Source of the DNA: Rhizobium johnstonii 3841
Lineage (GTDB): Bacteria > Pseudomonadota > Alphaproteobacteria > Rhizobiales > Rhizobiaceae
Direction: 5' to 3'
NCBI RefSeq assembly: GCF_000009265.1
Contig: NC_008380.1
Coordinates: 4,154,501 to 4,218,500, forward strand
Length of the DNA: 64,000 nucleotides
Below are positions 50,617 to 59,734 of this stretch, piece after piece. The position numbers and the translations under genes were made by a program. Below the pieces are notes generated by a model, which saw only the letters and a program-made list of their open reading frames with translations, was not told where the DNA came from and did not search any database. Position 1 is the stretch's first letter. The number at the start of each line of letters is the position of its first letter.

Positions 50617-51312
50617 ATGCAGGTCGCAACCACGTCTGCCTCCATCATCTTGCGCGGCGCGTCTTCGACGGCAGCCATTACAGCCGCTGGAAGCGAGACC
50701 GATCAGGGTGTGCTGAAGCTGCAGCGCGCCACCCAGGCGCTGCAGCAGATGCGCCAGACCTTGGCAAACTCGGGAGACGAGGCCAAGGCGAAGGCGCAAC
50801 GCAAGCTCGAAGAGGCAAAACAGCAGTTGGAGATGCTGCGCAGCTCCAACATGGCACCTGAGGTGGTCGCCCGGCTGGCCGCCGAACTGGCGCGCAAGGT
50901 CGGCACCGCCGCCTCCGAATTCGCATCATCAGTCGCGACCGGCAGCCCGGCAACGGCTGTTCCGGTGGATGCAACCACGGGCGCTGCGGCCGTCGCAACA
51001 AGCGGGGCCGCTGCTGCGCTGACGGCTACTTCAGGAGAAACTGCGGCCGGCGAGACCGGCTCGCAGGAACCGGACGCCGCCGCCAACGCCCGCAACGCCT
51101 ATGCAAGCGTCGCCGAGGATGCCCCGAAATTTTCAGGCATTTCAGCCGATGATCGCGAAACGATGGAAGAGTTCAAGGCGGTCGTGCGCGAACTCAAGCA
51201 AGTGCTCGAAAAGGCGATGCGCGAGTTGCGACAGCAGGACCGGCAGGCCGGGGCCAATATGGCAGGATTCTCCATCGCCACGGCGACAATACCGACAAGC
51301 ATCGTCGTCTGA
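50617..51312 (+). CDS. Coiled-coil protein of unknown function (231 aa)
   Basis: Starts at the ATG 50617 with GGGGAT upstream. Residues 35-90 form a strong coiled coil (LKLQRATQALQQMRQTLANS, then A-K-A-K-A-Q-R-K-L-E-E-A-K-Q-Q-L-E-M-L). An Ala/Thr-rich low-complexity linker follows (about 100-155) and then a second coiled coil (E-E-F-K-A-V-V-R-E-L-K-Q-V-L-E-K-A-M-R-E-L). There is no signal peptide or membrane segment. No family is recognised. It may be a rhizobial lineage-specific structural or regulatory protein. Confidence 0.6.
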   Translation: MQVATTSASIILRGASSTAAITAAGSETDQGVLKLQRATQALQQMRQTLANSGDEAKAKAQRKLEEAKQQLEMLRSSNMAPEVVARLAAELARKVGTAASEFASSVATGSPATAVPVDATTGAAAVATSGAAAALTATSGETAAGETGSQEPDAAANARNAYASVAEDAPKFSGISADDRETMEEFKAVVRELKQVLEKAMRELRQQDRQAGANMAGFSIATATIPTSIVV

Positions 51313-51429
51313 CGACCGCTGCTGCCGGCGGCCGAAGCGTGAAATGGAGGTGATACTGTCGCATCCGGCATTTGCATCGGACATCCCGCCGTCTATGCTC
51401 GGGTAAATCTCTCAGAACCGGCAGATCCA

Positions 51430-52017
51430 ATGACCGCGAAAGAATTGAAAGCGCAGCTGCGCAACGAACGGCTGTCCGCACGCGACGCCATCCCCGCCGA
51501 GAAACGCGCTTCCAAAAGCCTAGCAATGGCCGACCATGCCGGTGAGGCCGTCGGTTTTGCGCTGGATACGATCGTCTCCGGCTTCCTGCCGATCCGTTCG
51601 GAACCCGATCTCAGGCCGCTGATGGCGCGCTTTGCCGTGCGCGGCGCGCGGCTCTGCGTGCCGGCGATCCTCGATCGGCAGACGATCGTCTTTCGCGAGC
51701 TGGCGGAAGGTGCGCCCCTCGTCGATACCGGTTTCGGCACGGTCGGCCCCAGCGCGGATGCCGCTATTCTTGATCCCGAAATCATGCTGGTGCCGCTTTC
51801 GGCCTTCGATGCCCGCGGCCACCGCATCGGCTACGGCGCCGGCCACTACGACCGCGCCATCAGCCGGCTAAGGCAAAAAGGCCTGCATCCGAAGCTGATC
51901 GGCATTGCATTCGACTGCCAGGAAGTGGCACATGTGCCCGACGAGCCGCACGACATAAGCCTGGATGCCATCCTGACAGAAAGCGGCCTTCGCTTTTTTG
52001 CCTCTTGGATTGGATAG
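51430..52017 (+). CDS. 5-formyltetrahydrofolate cyclo-ligase
   Basis: Returns 5-formyl-THF to the folate pool as 5,10-methenyl-THF with ATP hydrolysis. The 195-residue length is normal. The signature G-Y-G-A-G-H-Y-D-R lies at about 138-146. The basic N-terminal helix K-A-Q-L-R-N-E-R-L-S-A-R and F-L-P-I-R-S-E-P-D are typical. The short upstream gap (51313-51429) is too small for the 6S RNA often found beside this gene in other proteobacteria. A YmdB-like gene follows after 3 bases. Confidence 0.9.
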   Translation: MTAKELKAQLRNERLSARDAIPAEKRASKSLAMADHAGEAVGFALDTIVSGFLPIRSEPDLRPLMARFAVRGARLCVPAILDRQTIVFRELAEGAPLVDTGFGTVGPSADAAILDPEIMLVPLSAFDARGHRIGYGAGHYDRAISRLRQKGLHPKLIGIAFDCQEVAHVPDEPHDISLDAILTESGLRFFASWIG

Positions 52018-52020
52018 GGA

Positions 52021-52845
52021 ATGCGGCTGCTTTTTCTGGGTGACATGGTCGGCAAGACGGGACGCACGGCGGTGTGGGACCGCCTCCCCGGCCTGGTTTC
52101 CGACCTCAAGCTCGATTTCGTCATCGTCAACGGCGAGAACGCCGCCGGCGGCTTCGGCATCACCGAGGACATCTTTCTAGAAACGATCAATGCCGGCGCC
52201 GATGTGGTGACGACCGGCAATCACGTTTGGGACCAGAAGGAAGCCGTCGCTTTTGCCGGCCGCCACGATCAGTTCCTGCGCCCCGCCAACTACCCGCAAG
52301 GCACGCCCGGCCGCGGCTCCGGCCTTTTCTATGCCAGGAACGGCGCGCGTGTGCTCGTCGCCAACGTCATGGGCCGGGTGTTCATGCATCCCGAACTCGA
52401 CGACCCCTTCAAATCGGCGGAGGTCATCCTCGACGCCTGCCCGCTGAAGGAACAGGCCGATGCGATCATCTTCGATTTCCATGCGGAGGCGACCAGCGAG
52501 AAGCAATGTTTCGGCCATTTCGTCGACGGCCGCGCCAGCTTCGTCGTCGGCACCCACACGCATGTGCCGACCGCCGACGCGCAGATCCTGAACGGCGGCA
52601 CCGCCTATATGTCGGATGCCGGCATGTGCGGCGACTACGACTCCTCCCTCGGCATGGACAAGGAGGAGCCGCTTAACCGCTTCATCTCCAAGATGCCGAA
52701 GGGCCGCATGGAAGCCGCCAACGGCCCCGCGACGATCTGCGGTGTCGGCGTGGAGATCTCGGATACGACCGGACTTGCCGAAAAGATCGCGCCGCTCCGG
52801 CTCGGACCCCGGCTGGCCGAAACGGTGCCGGAGTTCTGGCGGTAA
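52021..52845 (+). CDS. YmdB-type metallophosphoesterase
   Basis: A 274-residue phosphodiesterase. Metal motifs are G-D-M-V-G-K-T-G-R at the start, V-N-G-E-N-A-A-G-G, T-T-G-N-H-V-W-D (Asn-His), D-F-H-A-E-A-T-S-E-K and G-T-H-T-H-V-P-T-A-D near 180. Bacillus YmdB hydrolyses 2',3'-cyclic nucleotides and affects RNA levels; the substrate here is unknown. It is co-directional with the cyclo-ligase, only 3 bases away, so likely one operon. Confidence 0.88.
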   Translation: MRLLFLGDMVGKTGRTAVWDRLPGLVSDLKLDFVIVNGENAAGGFGITEDIFLETINAGADVVTTGNHVWDQKEAVAFAGRHDQFLRPANYPQGTPGRGSGLFYARNGARVLVANVMGRVFMHPELDDPFKSAEVILDACPLKEQADAIIFDFHAEATSEKQCFGHFVDGRASFVVGTHTHVPTADAQILNGGTAYMSDAGMCGDYDSSLGMDKEEPLNRFISKMPKGRMEAANGPATICGVGVEISDTTGLAEKIAPLRLGPRLAETVPEFWR

Positions 52846-52931
52846 CAGGCGACGGGCGCCGTTCAACACGCAATTGTGAGAACCCGCCGTCTGGACCCCT
52901 GCGGCCTCATGCCGCATCCTCCCCGCCACTC

Positions 52932-52979
52932 GCGCATAACCCCGAAAATCGGAATCGATTTTCGGAAAGGATTATGCGC
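52932..52979. repeat. RIME-like first-module palindrome, single copy
   Basis: An imperfect palindrome beginning GCGCATAACCCCGAAAATC and ending AAAGGATTATGCGC. It resembles the first module of the two-part element at 34653-34754 and 53881-53984 (central GGAATCGATTTT like GGAATCGATTTA). It lies between the YmdB gene and the MBL-fold gene. Confidence 0.6.
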
Positions 52980-53013
52980 CGATTTAAGGGTGATAGAGCG
53001 CCGGAGGGGTGGC

Positions 53014-53859
53014 ATGAAGCCGCGATATCTTGTCCTCGCTATCGCATGCCTTGCGGCCTTCGCCGCGCCGAATCTTGCCGGGGCGCAAGAGCAGCGGCCA
53101 CCGGTCAGCCAGTGCCAGGCGATCGCGCAATCCATCCCCAAGGTGACCTTCGCAAGCTTTTCCGGCGCCTCGCCGCTGGTGCCTGCCGTCTCCGAGGGCG
53201 AGGATGTCAAACTGACCTTCCTCGGCCATTCGACCTTCGAGATCGATACGCCCGGCGGCATCGTTATCGCAACCGACTATAATGGCTGGTACAGGCCGGC
53301 AACGCCGCCCGATGTCGTGACCATGAACAAGGCTCACACGACCCACTATACCCTGACCCCCGATCCCGGCATCAAGCATGTGCTGCATGGGTGGAGCGAC
53401 ATTCCGGGCGAGAAGGCCGATATCAATCTCGTCGTCGGCGATGCTTATATCCGCAACGTCCCCACGGATATCCGCTTCAGCTACGGCCTCGGCGGCGCGC
53501 ATGAGAACGGCAATTCCATCTTCATCTTCGAGATCGCCGGCCTCTGCATCGGCCATCTCGGCCACCTGCACTACGAGCTGACGGATACCCATTATACCGA
53601 GATCGGCCGGCTCGACATCGTCATGGTCCCCGTCGATGGCGGCCTGACCATGGGCGCCGACAGCATGAGCCGCGTCATCAAGCGGCTGCGCTCGTCGCTG
53701 ATCCTGCCGATGCACCGGCGCGGCCCGCCGGTCGAAGCCTTCGTCTCGATGTTCGGCAAGGATTTCGACGTCGCCCATGCGCCCGATGACAGCATCACCG
53801 TCTCGATGCGCACGCTGCCGAAAAAGCCGCTGATCTATGTGTTGAAGGGTGTGCAGTAA
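53014..53859 (+). CDS. Exported MBL-fold metallo-hydrolase-like protein
   Basis: From the ATG at 53014 (GGAGGGG upstream) the product is 281 residues. The signal peptide (MKPRYLVLAIACLAAFAAP) ends near L-A-G-A-Q. The MBL domain has L-G-H-S-T-F-E-I-D-T-P-G-G near 68-80. It lacks the usual HxHxDH; instead N-K-A-H-T-T-H-Y-T appears, as in UlaG-like or diverged members. G-H-L-G-H-L and P-M-H-R-R-G supply later ligands. The substrate is unknown and the catalytic metal site may be altered. Confidence 0.7.
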   Translation: MKPRYLVLAIACLAAFAAPNLAGAQEQRPPVSQCQAIAQSIPKVTFASFSGASPLVPAVSEGEDVKLTFLGHSTFEIDTPGGIVIATDYNGWYRPATPPDVVTMNKAHTTHYTLTPDPGIKHVLHGWSDIPGEKADINLVVGDAYIRNVPTDIRFSYGLGGAHENGNSIFIFEIAGLCIGHLGHLHYELTDTHYTEIGRLDIVMVPVDGGLTMGADSMSRVIKRLRSSLILPMHRRGPPVEAFVSMFGKDFDVAHAPDDSITVSMRTLPKKPLIYVLKGVQ

Positions 53860-53880
53860 AAAGGCCCGGCGGTTTTCCTT

Positions 53881-53984
53881 CTACAGCGCCGCGCGTCTTT
53901 TCAGACGCGCAAAGGACGCTGTAGCACTTTCAATTGCTGCATAATTTTGTCCTTAAATCGATTCCGATTTAAGGAATTATGCAG
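53881..53984 (-). repeat. RIME-like mosaic palindromic element, copy B
   Basis: The reverse complement of the two-module element at 34653-34754: reading the minus strand, the CTGCATAATTCC module precedes the CTACAGCGTCC module with its TCTGAAAAGA core. The two copies differ at only a few bases, so they are recent relatives. It lies between convergent genes. Confidence 0.75.
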
Positions 53985-53996
53985 GAGCTTTGCGCG

Positions 53997-54500
53997 TCAA
54001 GCGAACTGCAGATGGCGCTTGATGCCGACATCCGGCATCTTGTCGTCGTCGAGATTGGCCTTGGCGATCTCCCAGCCGAATTTCAGCTTGTTGCCCGTGG
54101 AAACCCAGATCTCGGCATCGTCGACATGGAGGGACAGCATGGTGAGCTTGGGGTCCTTCTTGCCGCCGTCATACCAGGCCGCGACGATCGAGCTCCAATA
54201 TTCCTCGATCTTGGAGGGGTCAGGATGCACCTCGATCACACCGGCAAGGCAGGCGTGATAGTCGTGATCCTTGCCGATAACGCAGAAATGCGCGCGGCTG
54301 CCGGGCTTGATGGCGCGTACGATGTCGGCGTCGGTCTTGGTGTAGAACCAGATGGTGTTGGTGGTGGGATCGGCATGCGGCGCCATCGGCTGCATGTGCA
54401 TGTCCAGTCCGGAAATTCCGAGCATGCCGGCATGAACATCGTTGACCTGATCCCAGAGCTGACGTGCTGGATGTTCCTGCGCCTCACTGAGACTTGCCAT
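53997..54500 (-). CDS. Pyridoxamine 5'-phosphate oxidase-like (general stress) protein
   Basis: From the ATG at 54500 (AAAGGA upstream) the product is 167 residues. The split-barrel flavin-binding pattern includes T-N-T-I-W-F-Y-T-K-T-D-A-D, A-H-F-C-V-I-G-K-D-H-D-Y and a C-terminal region with D-A-E-I-W-V-S-T-G-N-K-L-K-F-G-W-E. This matches the general-stress-type family rather than true PdxH. It probably binds FMN or F420-like cofactors; the substrate is unknown. Confidence 0.75.
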   Translation of the reverse strand: MASLSEAQEHPARQLWDQVNDVHAGMLGISGLDMHMQPMAPHADPTTNTIWFYTKTDADIVRAIKPGSRAHFCVIGKDHDYHACLAGVIEVHPDPSKIEEYWSSIVAAWYDGGKKDPKLTMLSLHVDDAEIWVSTGNKLKFGWEIAKANLDDDKMPDVGIKRHLQFA

Positions 54501-54641
54501 GATCGTTCCTTTCCGTTGGATGGAGTTCGGTTGAAACGTCATCCCCTCGCCTTTGTTCCGAAGTGCTTTTTCCTTGAACGGGTGTCGTTTCGCTCTTATA
54601 AGGCGGCCCATTCCGAACAATGAGACGTGAACAGGGGTGCC

Positions 54642-55388
54642 ATGGCTGGCCATTCACAGTTTAAAAACATCATGCACCGCAAAGGCCGTCAGGATGCCGT
54701 GCGGTCGAAAATGTTCTCCAAGCTTGCGCGCGAAATCACCGTTGCCGCCAAGGCCGGCCTGCCCGACCCGACGATGAACGCCCGCCTTCGCCTGGCGATC
54801 CAGAACGCCAAGGCCCAGTCCATGCCGAAGGACAATATCGACCGCGCCATCAAGAAGGCAGCCGGTGCGGACGGCGAAAACTATGATGAAGTCCGCTATG
54901 AGGGCTACGGCCCCGGCGGCACGGCGATCATCGTCGAGGCGCTGACCGACAATCGCAACCGCACTGCCTCCAACGTCCGCTCGAGCTTCACCAAGGCCGG
55001 CGGCGCTCTTGGCGAAACCGGCTCCGTTTCCTTCTCCTTCGACCATGTCGGCGAAATCACCTACAAGCTTTCCGTCGGCGATGGCGACAAGGTGATGGAA
55101 GCCGCGATCGAAGCCGGCGCCGACGACGTCGAGTCCGACGAAGACGGCCACTACATTACCTGCGCCTTCGAAGCCCTCGGCGAAGTGGCAAAAGCGCTGG
55201 AATCGAGCCTCGGCGAAGCCGAAACCGTCAAGGCCGTCTGGCGTGCGCAGAACAACGTGCCGGTAGACGAGGAAAAAGCTCAGTCGCTGCTGAAACTCAT
55301 CGACAGCCTGGAAGACGATGACGACGTGCAGAACGTCTATTCCAACTTCGAAGTCTCGGAAGAAGTGCTGGCGAAGCTCTCGGCCTGA
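54642..55388 (+). CDS. yebC: YebC/PmpR-family regulator
   Basis: From the ATG at 54642 the product is 248 residues, the usual length. The N-terminus M-A-G-H-S-Q-F-K-N-I-M-H-R-K-G-R-Q-D, the K-L-A-R-E-I-T-V-A-A-K region and A-R-L-R-L-A-I-Q-N-A-K-A-Q-S-M-P-K-D-N-I are the family signature. It is known as a transcription regulator and recently as a translation factor. It lies upstream of ruvC, with which yebC is often linked. A strong terminator follows. Confidence 0.93.
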   Translation: MAGHSQFKNIMHRKGRQDAVRSKMFSKLAREITVAAKAGLPDPTMNARLRLAIQNAKAQSMPKDNIDRAIKKAAGADGENYDEVRYEGYGPGGTAIIVEALTDNRNRTASNVRSSFTKAGGALGETGSVSFSFDHVGEITYKLSVGDGDKVMEAAIEAGADDVESDEDGHYITCAFEALGEVAKALESSLGEAETVKAVWRAQNNVPVDEEKAQSLLKLIDSLEDDDDVQNVYSNFEVSEEVLAKLSA

Positions 55389-55410
55389 TCTCCTCAGGCA
55401 GGTGTCAAAT

Positions 55411-55439
55411 AAAAACCCGGCTGCAACGCCGGGTTTTTT
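55411..55439 (+). terminator. Rho-independent terminator of yebC
   Basis: AAACCCGGC pairs with GCCGGGTTT around a 6-base loop, then T-runs. It lies 22 bases past the yebC stop and works on both strands. Confidence 0.85.
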
Positions 55440-55483
55440 CTTGCCGGAAAGATGGCGCCGTCGGAGTGCGCCTTGCGTAGATC

Positions 55484-56485
55484 CTAAGCGGCGGCTCGCA
55501 TGAAATTTCCTAGCCCCGCGAATAGTTCCACCGATGTCAGCCGTGCCTCGATGTCGTGGATCGGCATCGAGATGATCACCTCGTCGGCCTGCGTTTCCTG
55601 TAGAAACTCCGTCAGTTTCGCCTCCGCCGTCTTCGGCGAGCCGACCACGGCATAACGCAGCGTGTGTTCGACATTCATCTTTTCCATCGGCGACCAGAAG
55701 TCCGCCATATCGGCCACCGGACGTGGGAACGGGCCGCGGACATTGCGGCGCAGATTGACGAACTGCTGCTCTGCGGAAGTGAAATGGTAGCGAGCCTCCT
55801 CGTCCGTCGCCGCCACCGCGCCCATGACGCCGACCATCACATGGGGTTTGTCGAGCGTCGCCGAGGGTTGGAAGCGGTCGCGGTAGATCGCGATTGCATC
55901 GAGCAGCATGTCGGGCGCGAAATGCGAAGCGAAGGCATAGGGAAGGCCCAGCATGCCGGCAAGCTGGGCGCTGTAGAGGCTGGAGCCGAGCAGCCAGATC
56001 GGGATATGTGAACCATTGCCGGGAACCGCGAGGATCGCCTGGTTATCAACCGGCGTATCGAGAAGTTGCTGCAGTTCCACCACGTCGTTCGGAAAGCTGT
56101 TTGCACCGGCCTCGAGATTGCGCCGCAGCGCCTGTGCCGTGCGCATGTCCGTTCCCGGCGCGCGCCCGAGGCCGAGATCGATGCGGCCGGGGAAGAGCGC
56201 CTCCAGCGTGCCGAACTGCTCGGCGATGACGAGCGGCGAATGATTGGGCAGCATGATGCCGCCGGAGCCGATGCGGATGCGCTTTGTCGCAGCTCCGACA
56301 TGGCCGATGACGACTGATGTGGCAGCGCTGGCGATCCCCGGCATGCCGTGATGTTCGGCAAGCCAGAAGCGCTTGTAACCGAATTCCTCGGCCTTTACAG
56401 CCATCCGCGCCGAGGACTCGAGGGACTGGCGCACGGTGCTGCCTTCGGCAACGGGGGAAAGGTCGAGTATGGAGAAGGGAACCAT
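55484..56485 (-). CDS. LLM-class flavin-dependent monooxygenase-like protein
   Basis: From the ATG at 56485 the product is 333 residues. The luciferase-like TIM barrel begins P-F-S-I-L-D-L-S-P-V, with W-L-A-E-H-H-G-M-P-G and S-P-L-V-I-A-E-Q-F-G-T-L-E-A-L-F-P-G-R-I-D-L-G-L-G-R-A-P-G, which is the MsnO8-type subgroup pattern. It uses FMNH2 or a related cofactor on an unknown substrate. It is co-directional with the downstream chemotaxis gene but well separated. Confidence 0.85.
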   Translation of the reverse strand: MVPFSILDLSPVAEGSTVRQSLESSARMAVKAEEFGYKRFWLAEHHGMPGIASAATSVVIGHVGAATKRIRIGSGGIMLPNHSPLVIAEQFGTLEALFPGRIDLGLGRAPGTDMRTAQALRRNLEAGANSFPNDVVELQQLLDTPVDNQAILAVPGNGSHIPIWLLGSSLYSAQLAGMLGLPYAFASHFAPDMLLDAIAIYRDRFQPSATLDKPHVMVGVMGAVAATDEEARYHFTSAEQQFVNLRRNVRGPFPRPVADMADFWSPMEKMNVEHTLRYAVVGSPKTAEAKLTEFLQETQADEVIISMPIHDIEARLTSVELFAGLGNFMRAAA

Positions 56486-56610
56486 GGGAAACCTGCCGGG
56501 CAGTTGAACGATGCCGTCTATGTAGGTTCGCGCCCGCGCCATTCCAAACCATGCGCGCAAACAAAAAGGCCGCGCGAGCGCGACCTTTCTGCAAGGTCAG
56601 AAGCGATCGT

Positions 56611-58926
56611 TTATCGGTGACGGCGCAGCGCATGCACCTCGGCGCTCGGCTGGTGGTGGCCGGGCGGCAGCGTGAAATTGCCGAGCTGGCGGTCCATTTC
56701 CAGGGCTTCCGTCGCCAGCCGGTGGATCGCCGCCGTCGTCTCTTCGACCATCGAGGCGTTCTGCTGCGTAATCGCGTCGAGTTCGGCAACGGCGCTATTG
56801 ATCTCGCGCAGCGTATTGGCCTCCTCGCGGGTCGCACTCATGATCTCGTTGATCTGCCCGTTGATCGCCTCGACATGGGCGCCGATGCCCGTCAGGGCGA
56901 CGCCCGCTTTTTCCACAAGCGTAACGCCGCTTTCGACCTCATGCGTCGACTTCTGCAGCAGGCTGGAGATCTCCTTGGCCGCACTCGACGAACGCTGGGC
57001 CAACTCGCGCACTTCCATGGCGACGACGGCGAAGCCCTTGCCGGATTCACCGGCGCGCGCCGCCTCGACGCCGGCATTGAGCGCCAGGAGGTTGGTCTGG
57101 AAGGCGATGTCGTCGATGACGGAGATGATCGTGTTGATCTGGCGCGACGAGGCCTGGATTGCCTCCATCGCCGCGATGGTCTCGCGCATGATCTGGCCTG
57201 AGCCGGTCGTCTCCTTCTTGGCGTCGCGGGCGATGCGCTCGGCCTGTTCGGCCCGCTCGATCTGCCGGCGGACCGACTGTGTGATGGCGCTGATCGCATT
57301 CGCCGTCTCGGTGATCGAGCCGGCCTGGCGCTCGGTGCGCCCGGCAAGTTCGTCGGCGCCGGTGCGCATCTCCTCGGAGCCGGCGCGCACCGCCATCGAG
57401 TTGCCGCCGATGGCCGTCATGGTTTCGCTGAGCGTCGCCAGCGCCTCGTTGAAATTGACGCGCAGGCTTTCAAGCTCGTTCGGGAAGCGGGTATCGATCT
57501 GATAGGCGAGATCGCCGCTCGCCAGATGATGCAGGCCCTCGTCAATCGCCTCGACCACCTGCTGCAGCGTTTTCGCTTCGGCCTCACGCTCGGCCAAATT
57601 CTGCTGGCGGTCCTGCTCGGCCTGCATGCGGGTCTCTTCGCTGGCGGCTTCGAGCTCGCGGCTTTCGATCAGCGAGTGGCGAAAGCGGTCGAGCGCGTTG
57701 GCCATCGTGCCGATCTCGTCCTTGCGGTTCAGGCTGCCGATCTCGCTGTCGAGCTTGCCGTCGGCGACCTCGCGGGTGACGCCGGCAAGCCGTGCAAGCG
57801 GCGAAAACAGCAAATTGGTGACGAGCCCGGTCGTGATCGCCATGACGACGAGCACGCCGATACCGATCATCGTCAGCAGGGTGGCGATCTCGATCGAGCC
57901 GGCATTGAGCTCGCTCAAGAGCACACTCTCGACCACGAGGAAGCGGTCGCCGCGATAGTCGATACCGCGGACATAGGCACGAGCCGCACCATCCGCCCGG
58001 CCGAAATCGGCAACCGTCATCGCCGAACTGGCAAGCGCGCTCTTGATGAAGGTGAAAGGCGTCGCATCGAGCGTCGCAAGCTTGCCGCTTCCGTCCAGGC
58101 CGACTGCGGAACCATCGTCGGAGACAATCGCCGCCCGCGCCGTGCTACCCTGGATGATGCCCTTGGCGAGGATGCCGGTGACGATCTCGTCGCGCACCTT
58201 GAAGAGGATGATGCCCTTGGCCGCCCCAAGCTTGACGATCGGCACGGCATAGAAGATCGCCGACTTGCCGCTTCCGGCATCGACGCGAAGGCCGGAAAAG
58301 CCTGTCGGCGCGGCGTCATCGGTCGCCTTGGCTGTATTCTCGATCGCCTTGGCGAAAGCGATGCCGGCGCCAGTCGCCTTCCAGGCGTCCGACTTCAGAT
58401 TTTCGGCGAAATCGTCTTCCTTCTTATAGGAATAGAGCACGGTGCCCTCGAGATCGACGATCAGCAGATCGCTGAAGGCGGTATCCTCGAGGTCGCGGGC
58501 GACTTCGCCCTGCGTCTTCTCGTGGCTCGAATAATAAAAGCCGCTCGGCCCTTCCGGCTTGATGAGCTTCTCGCGCTGGTCGGCGGGGTTGGGGTTGCCT
58601 GCTATGAAAACCTTCTTCAGCTCGGCACGGGCATCACCCGCGGTCTTCTCGATGGTCTTCCAGCCGCTCTTCAGATTGGTGATCGACATCTGCAGCGCCT
58701 CGATGCGCGCGATGGAGTTGGCCTGGTTTTCAAGCTGCGTCAGCTGGTCCTGCAGCATGTCGCCGCGAAAGATCAGCACGCTTTCCTTGGCCTTCAGCGC
58801 CTGCTCGTCGGAAATGCGGCTGCTGGCGAAATAGGCAAGCACATCGATGACCGCGATCGACAGCACGGTCAGCAGAATGAATGTGGCGATGACCTTAAAG
58901 GACAGGGATTGAAATCTCCGAGCCAT
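56611..58926 (-). CDS. Methyl-accepting chemotaxis protein
   Basis: The product is 771 residues from the ATG at 58926 (AAGGGG upstream). The first transmembrane helix (about 10-30, V-I-A-T-F-I-L-L-T-V-L-S-I-A-V) and a second near 335-357 flank a periplasmic sensor region of about 300 residues with a long-helical and a Cache-like part. A HAMP domain follows (P-L-A-R-L-A-G-V-T-R-E-V-A-D-G). The signalling hairpin has I-D-D-I-A-F-Q-T-N-L-L-A-L-N-A-G-V-E-A-A-R-A-G-E. No C-terminal CheR-binding pentapeptide is present. The ligand is unknown. Confidence 0.92.
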   Translation of the reverse strand: MARRFQSLSFKVIATFILLTVLSIAVIDVLAYFASSRISDEQALKAKESVLIFRGDMLQDQLTQLENQANSIARIEALQMSITNLKSGWKTIEKTAGDARAELKKVFIAGNPNPADQREKLIKPEGPSGFYYSSHEKTQGEVARDLEDTAFSDLLIVDLEGTVLYSYKKEDDFAENLKSDAWKATGAGIAFAKAIENTAKATDDAAPTGFSGLRVDAGSGKSAIFYAVPIVKLGAAKGIILFKVRDEIVTGILAKGIIQGSTARAAIVSDDGSAVGLDGSGKLATLDATPFTFIKSALASSAMTVADFGRADGAARAYVRGIDYRGDRFLVVESVLLSELNAGSIEIATLLTMIGIGVLVVMAITTGLVTNLLFSPLARLAGVTREVADGKLDSEIGSLNRKDEIGTMANALDRFRHSLIESRELEAASEETRMQAEQDRQQNLAEREAEAKTLQQVVEAIDEGLHHLASGDLAYQIDTRFPNELESLRVNFNEALATLSETMTAIGGNSMAVRAGSEEMRTGADELAGRTERQAGSITETANAISAITQSVRRQIERAEQAERIARDAKKETTGSGQIMRETIAAMEAIQASSRQINTIISVIDDIAFQTNLLALNAGVEAARAGESGKGFAVVAMEVRELAQRSSSAAKEISSLLQKSTHEVESGVTLVEKAGVALTGIGAHVEAINGQINEIMSATREEANTLREINSAVAELDAITQQNASMVEETTAAIHRLATEALEMDRQLGNFTLPPGHHQPSAEVHALRRHR

Positions 58927-59170
58927 GTACGACGAACCCCTTCTGAACGCGCCTGCCAAGCGCGGGCACGCAGCGCATGCCTGATCAACTGACCTATAAA
59001 CACAACATCGGGGGCTTAAATCTTCGCGAAAAGAAGCCCTCTCGTATTCGATGACTAGAATTCGGGCATCTGTTTTAATTCGCGGTAAATGGCGGGGCCG
59101 AAATCCGGGAACGTTTTTGTTTTGTTCACATATCAATGGCAGTTATTTCGCAATCGCTATAGGTTGAACC

Positions 59171-59680
59171 ATGCAAAATACGATTCGCATCGTCGGCATC
59201 GATCCCGGGCTTCGCCGCACCGGCTGGGGAATCATCGAGACATCAGGCAATTCCCTGCGGTTTGTGGCATCCGGAACCGTGACCTCTGATGGCGACATGG
59301 ACCTTGCCTCCCGTCTTTGCCAATTGCATGACGGCCTGGCGGAGATCGTCCACAGCTATAAGCCGGATGAGGCCGCCGTCGAACAGACCTTCGTCAACAA
59401 GGATGCGGTGGCGACCCTGAAGCTCGGCCAGGCCCGCGGCATCGCCATGCTGGTGCCGGCGCGCGCCGGGCTGCCGGTCTCCGAATATGCCCCGAACGCC
59501 GTGAAGAAGGCTGTCATCGGCGTCGGCCACGGCGAAAAGCAGCAGATCCACATGATGTTGAAGATCCTGATGCCGAAGGTCGAATTCAAGGGTAACGACG
59601 CCGCCGACGCCCTGGCGATCGCCATCTGCCATGCGCATAATCGCGGCAGTAACCGAATGCGGCAGGCGCTGGCCGGCTAA
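59171..59680 (+). CDS. ruvC: Crossover junction endodeoxyribonuclease RuvC
   Basis: Cleaves Holliday junctions with RuvAB. The 169-residue protein has the acidic catalytic residues in I-R-I-V-G-I-D-P-G-L, A-A-V-E-Q-T-F-V-N and N-D-A-A-D-A-L-A-I-A. V-G-H-G-E-K-Q-Q-I supports DNA binding. It starts the ruv cluster, but a toxin-antitoxin pair separates it from ruvA. Confidence 0.95.
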   Translation: MQNTIRIVGIDPGLRRTGWGIIETSGNSLRFVASGTVTSDGDMDLASRLCQLHDGLAEIVHSYKPDEAAVEQTFVNKDAVATLKLGQARGIAMLVPARAGLPVSEYAPNAVKKAVIGVGHGEKQQIHMMLKILMPKVEFKGNDAADALAIAICHAHNRGSNRMRQALAG

Positions 59681-59713
59681 TCCGTTCTTGACTTGTTCCC
59701 ATTCGATGATAAG

Positions 59714-59732
59714 TAATACCTCGGAGGTATTA
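59714..59732. promoter_or_regulatory. Palindromic operator of the vapBC-type pair
   Basis: TAATACCTCGGAGGTATTA is palindromic around its centre base. It overlaps the Shine-Dalgarno GGAGGT of the antitoxin gene, so antitoxin binding would directly block ribosome access or the promoter, as expected for autoregulated pairs. Confidence 0.6.
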
Positions 59733-59734
59733 CC

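Noticed and set aside
51313..51429. Possible 6S RNA before the 5-formyl-THF cyclo-ligase gene
   Set aside because: The gap is only 117 bases and lacks a long closing stem with an open central bubble, so it is too short for 6S RNA.
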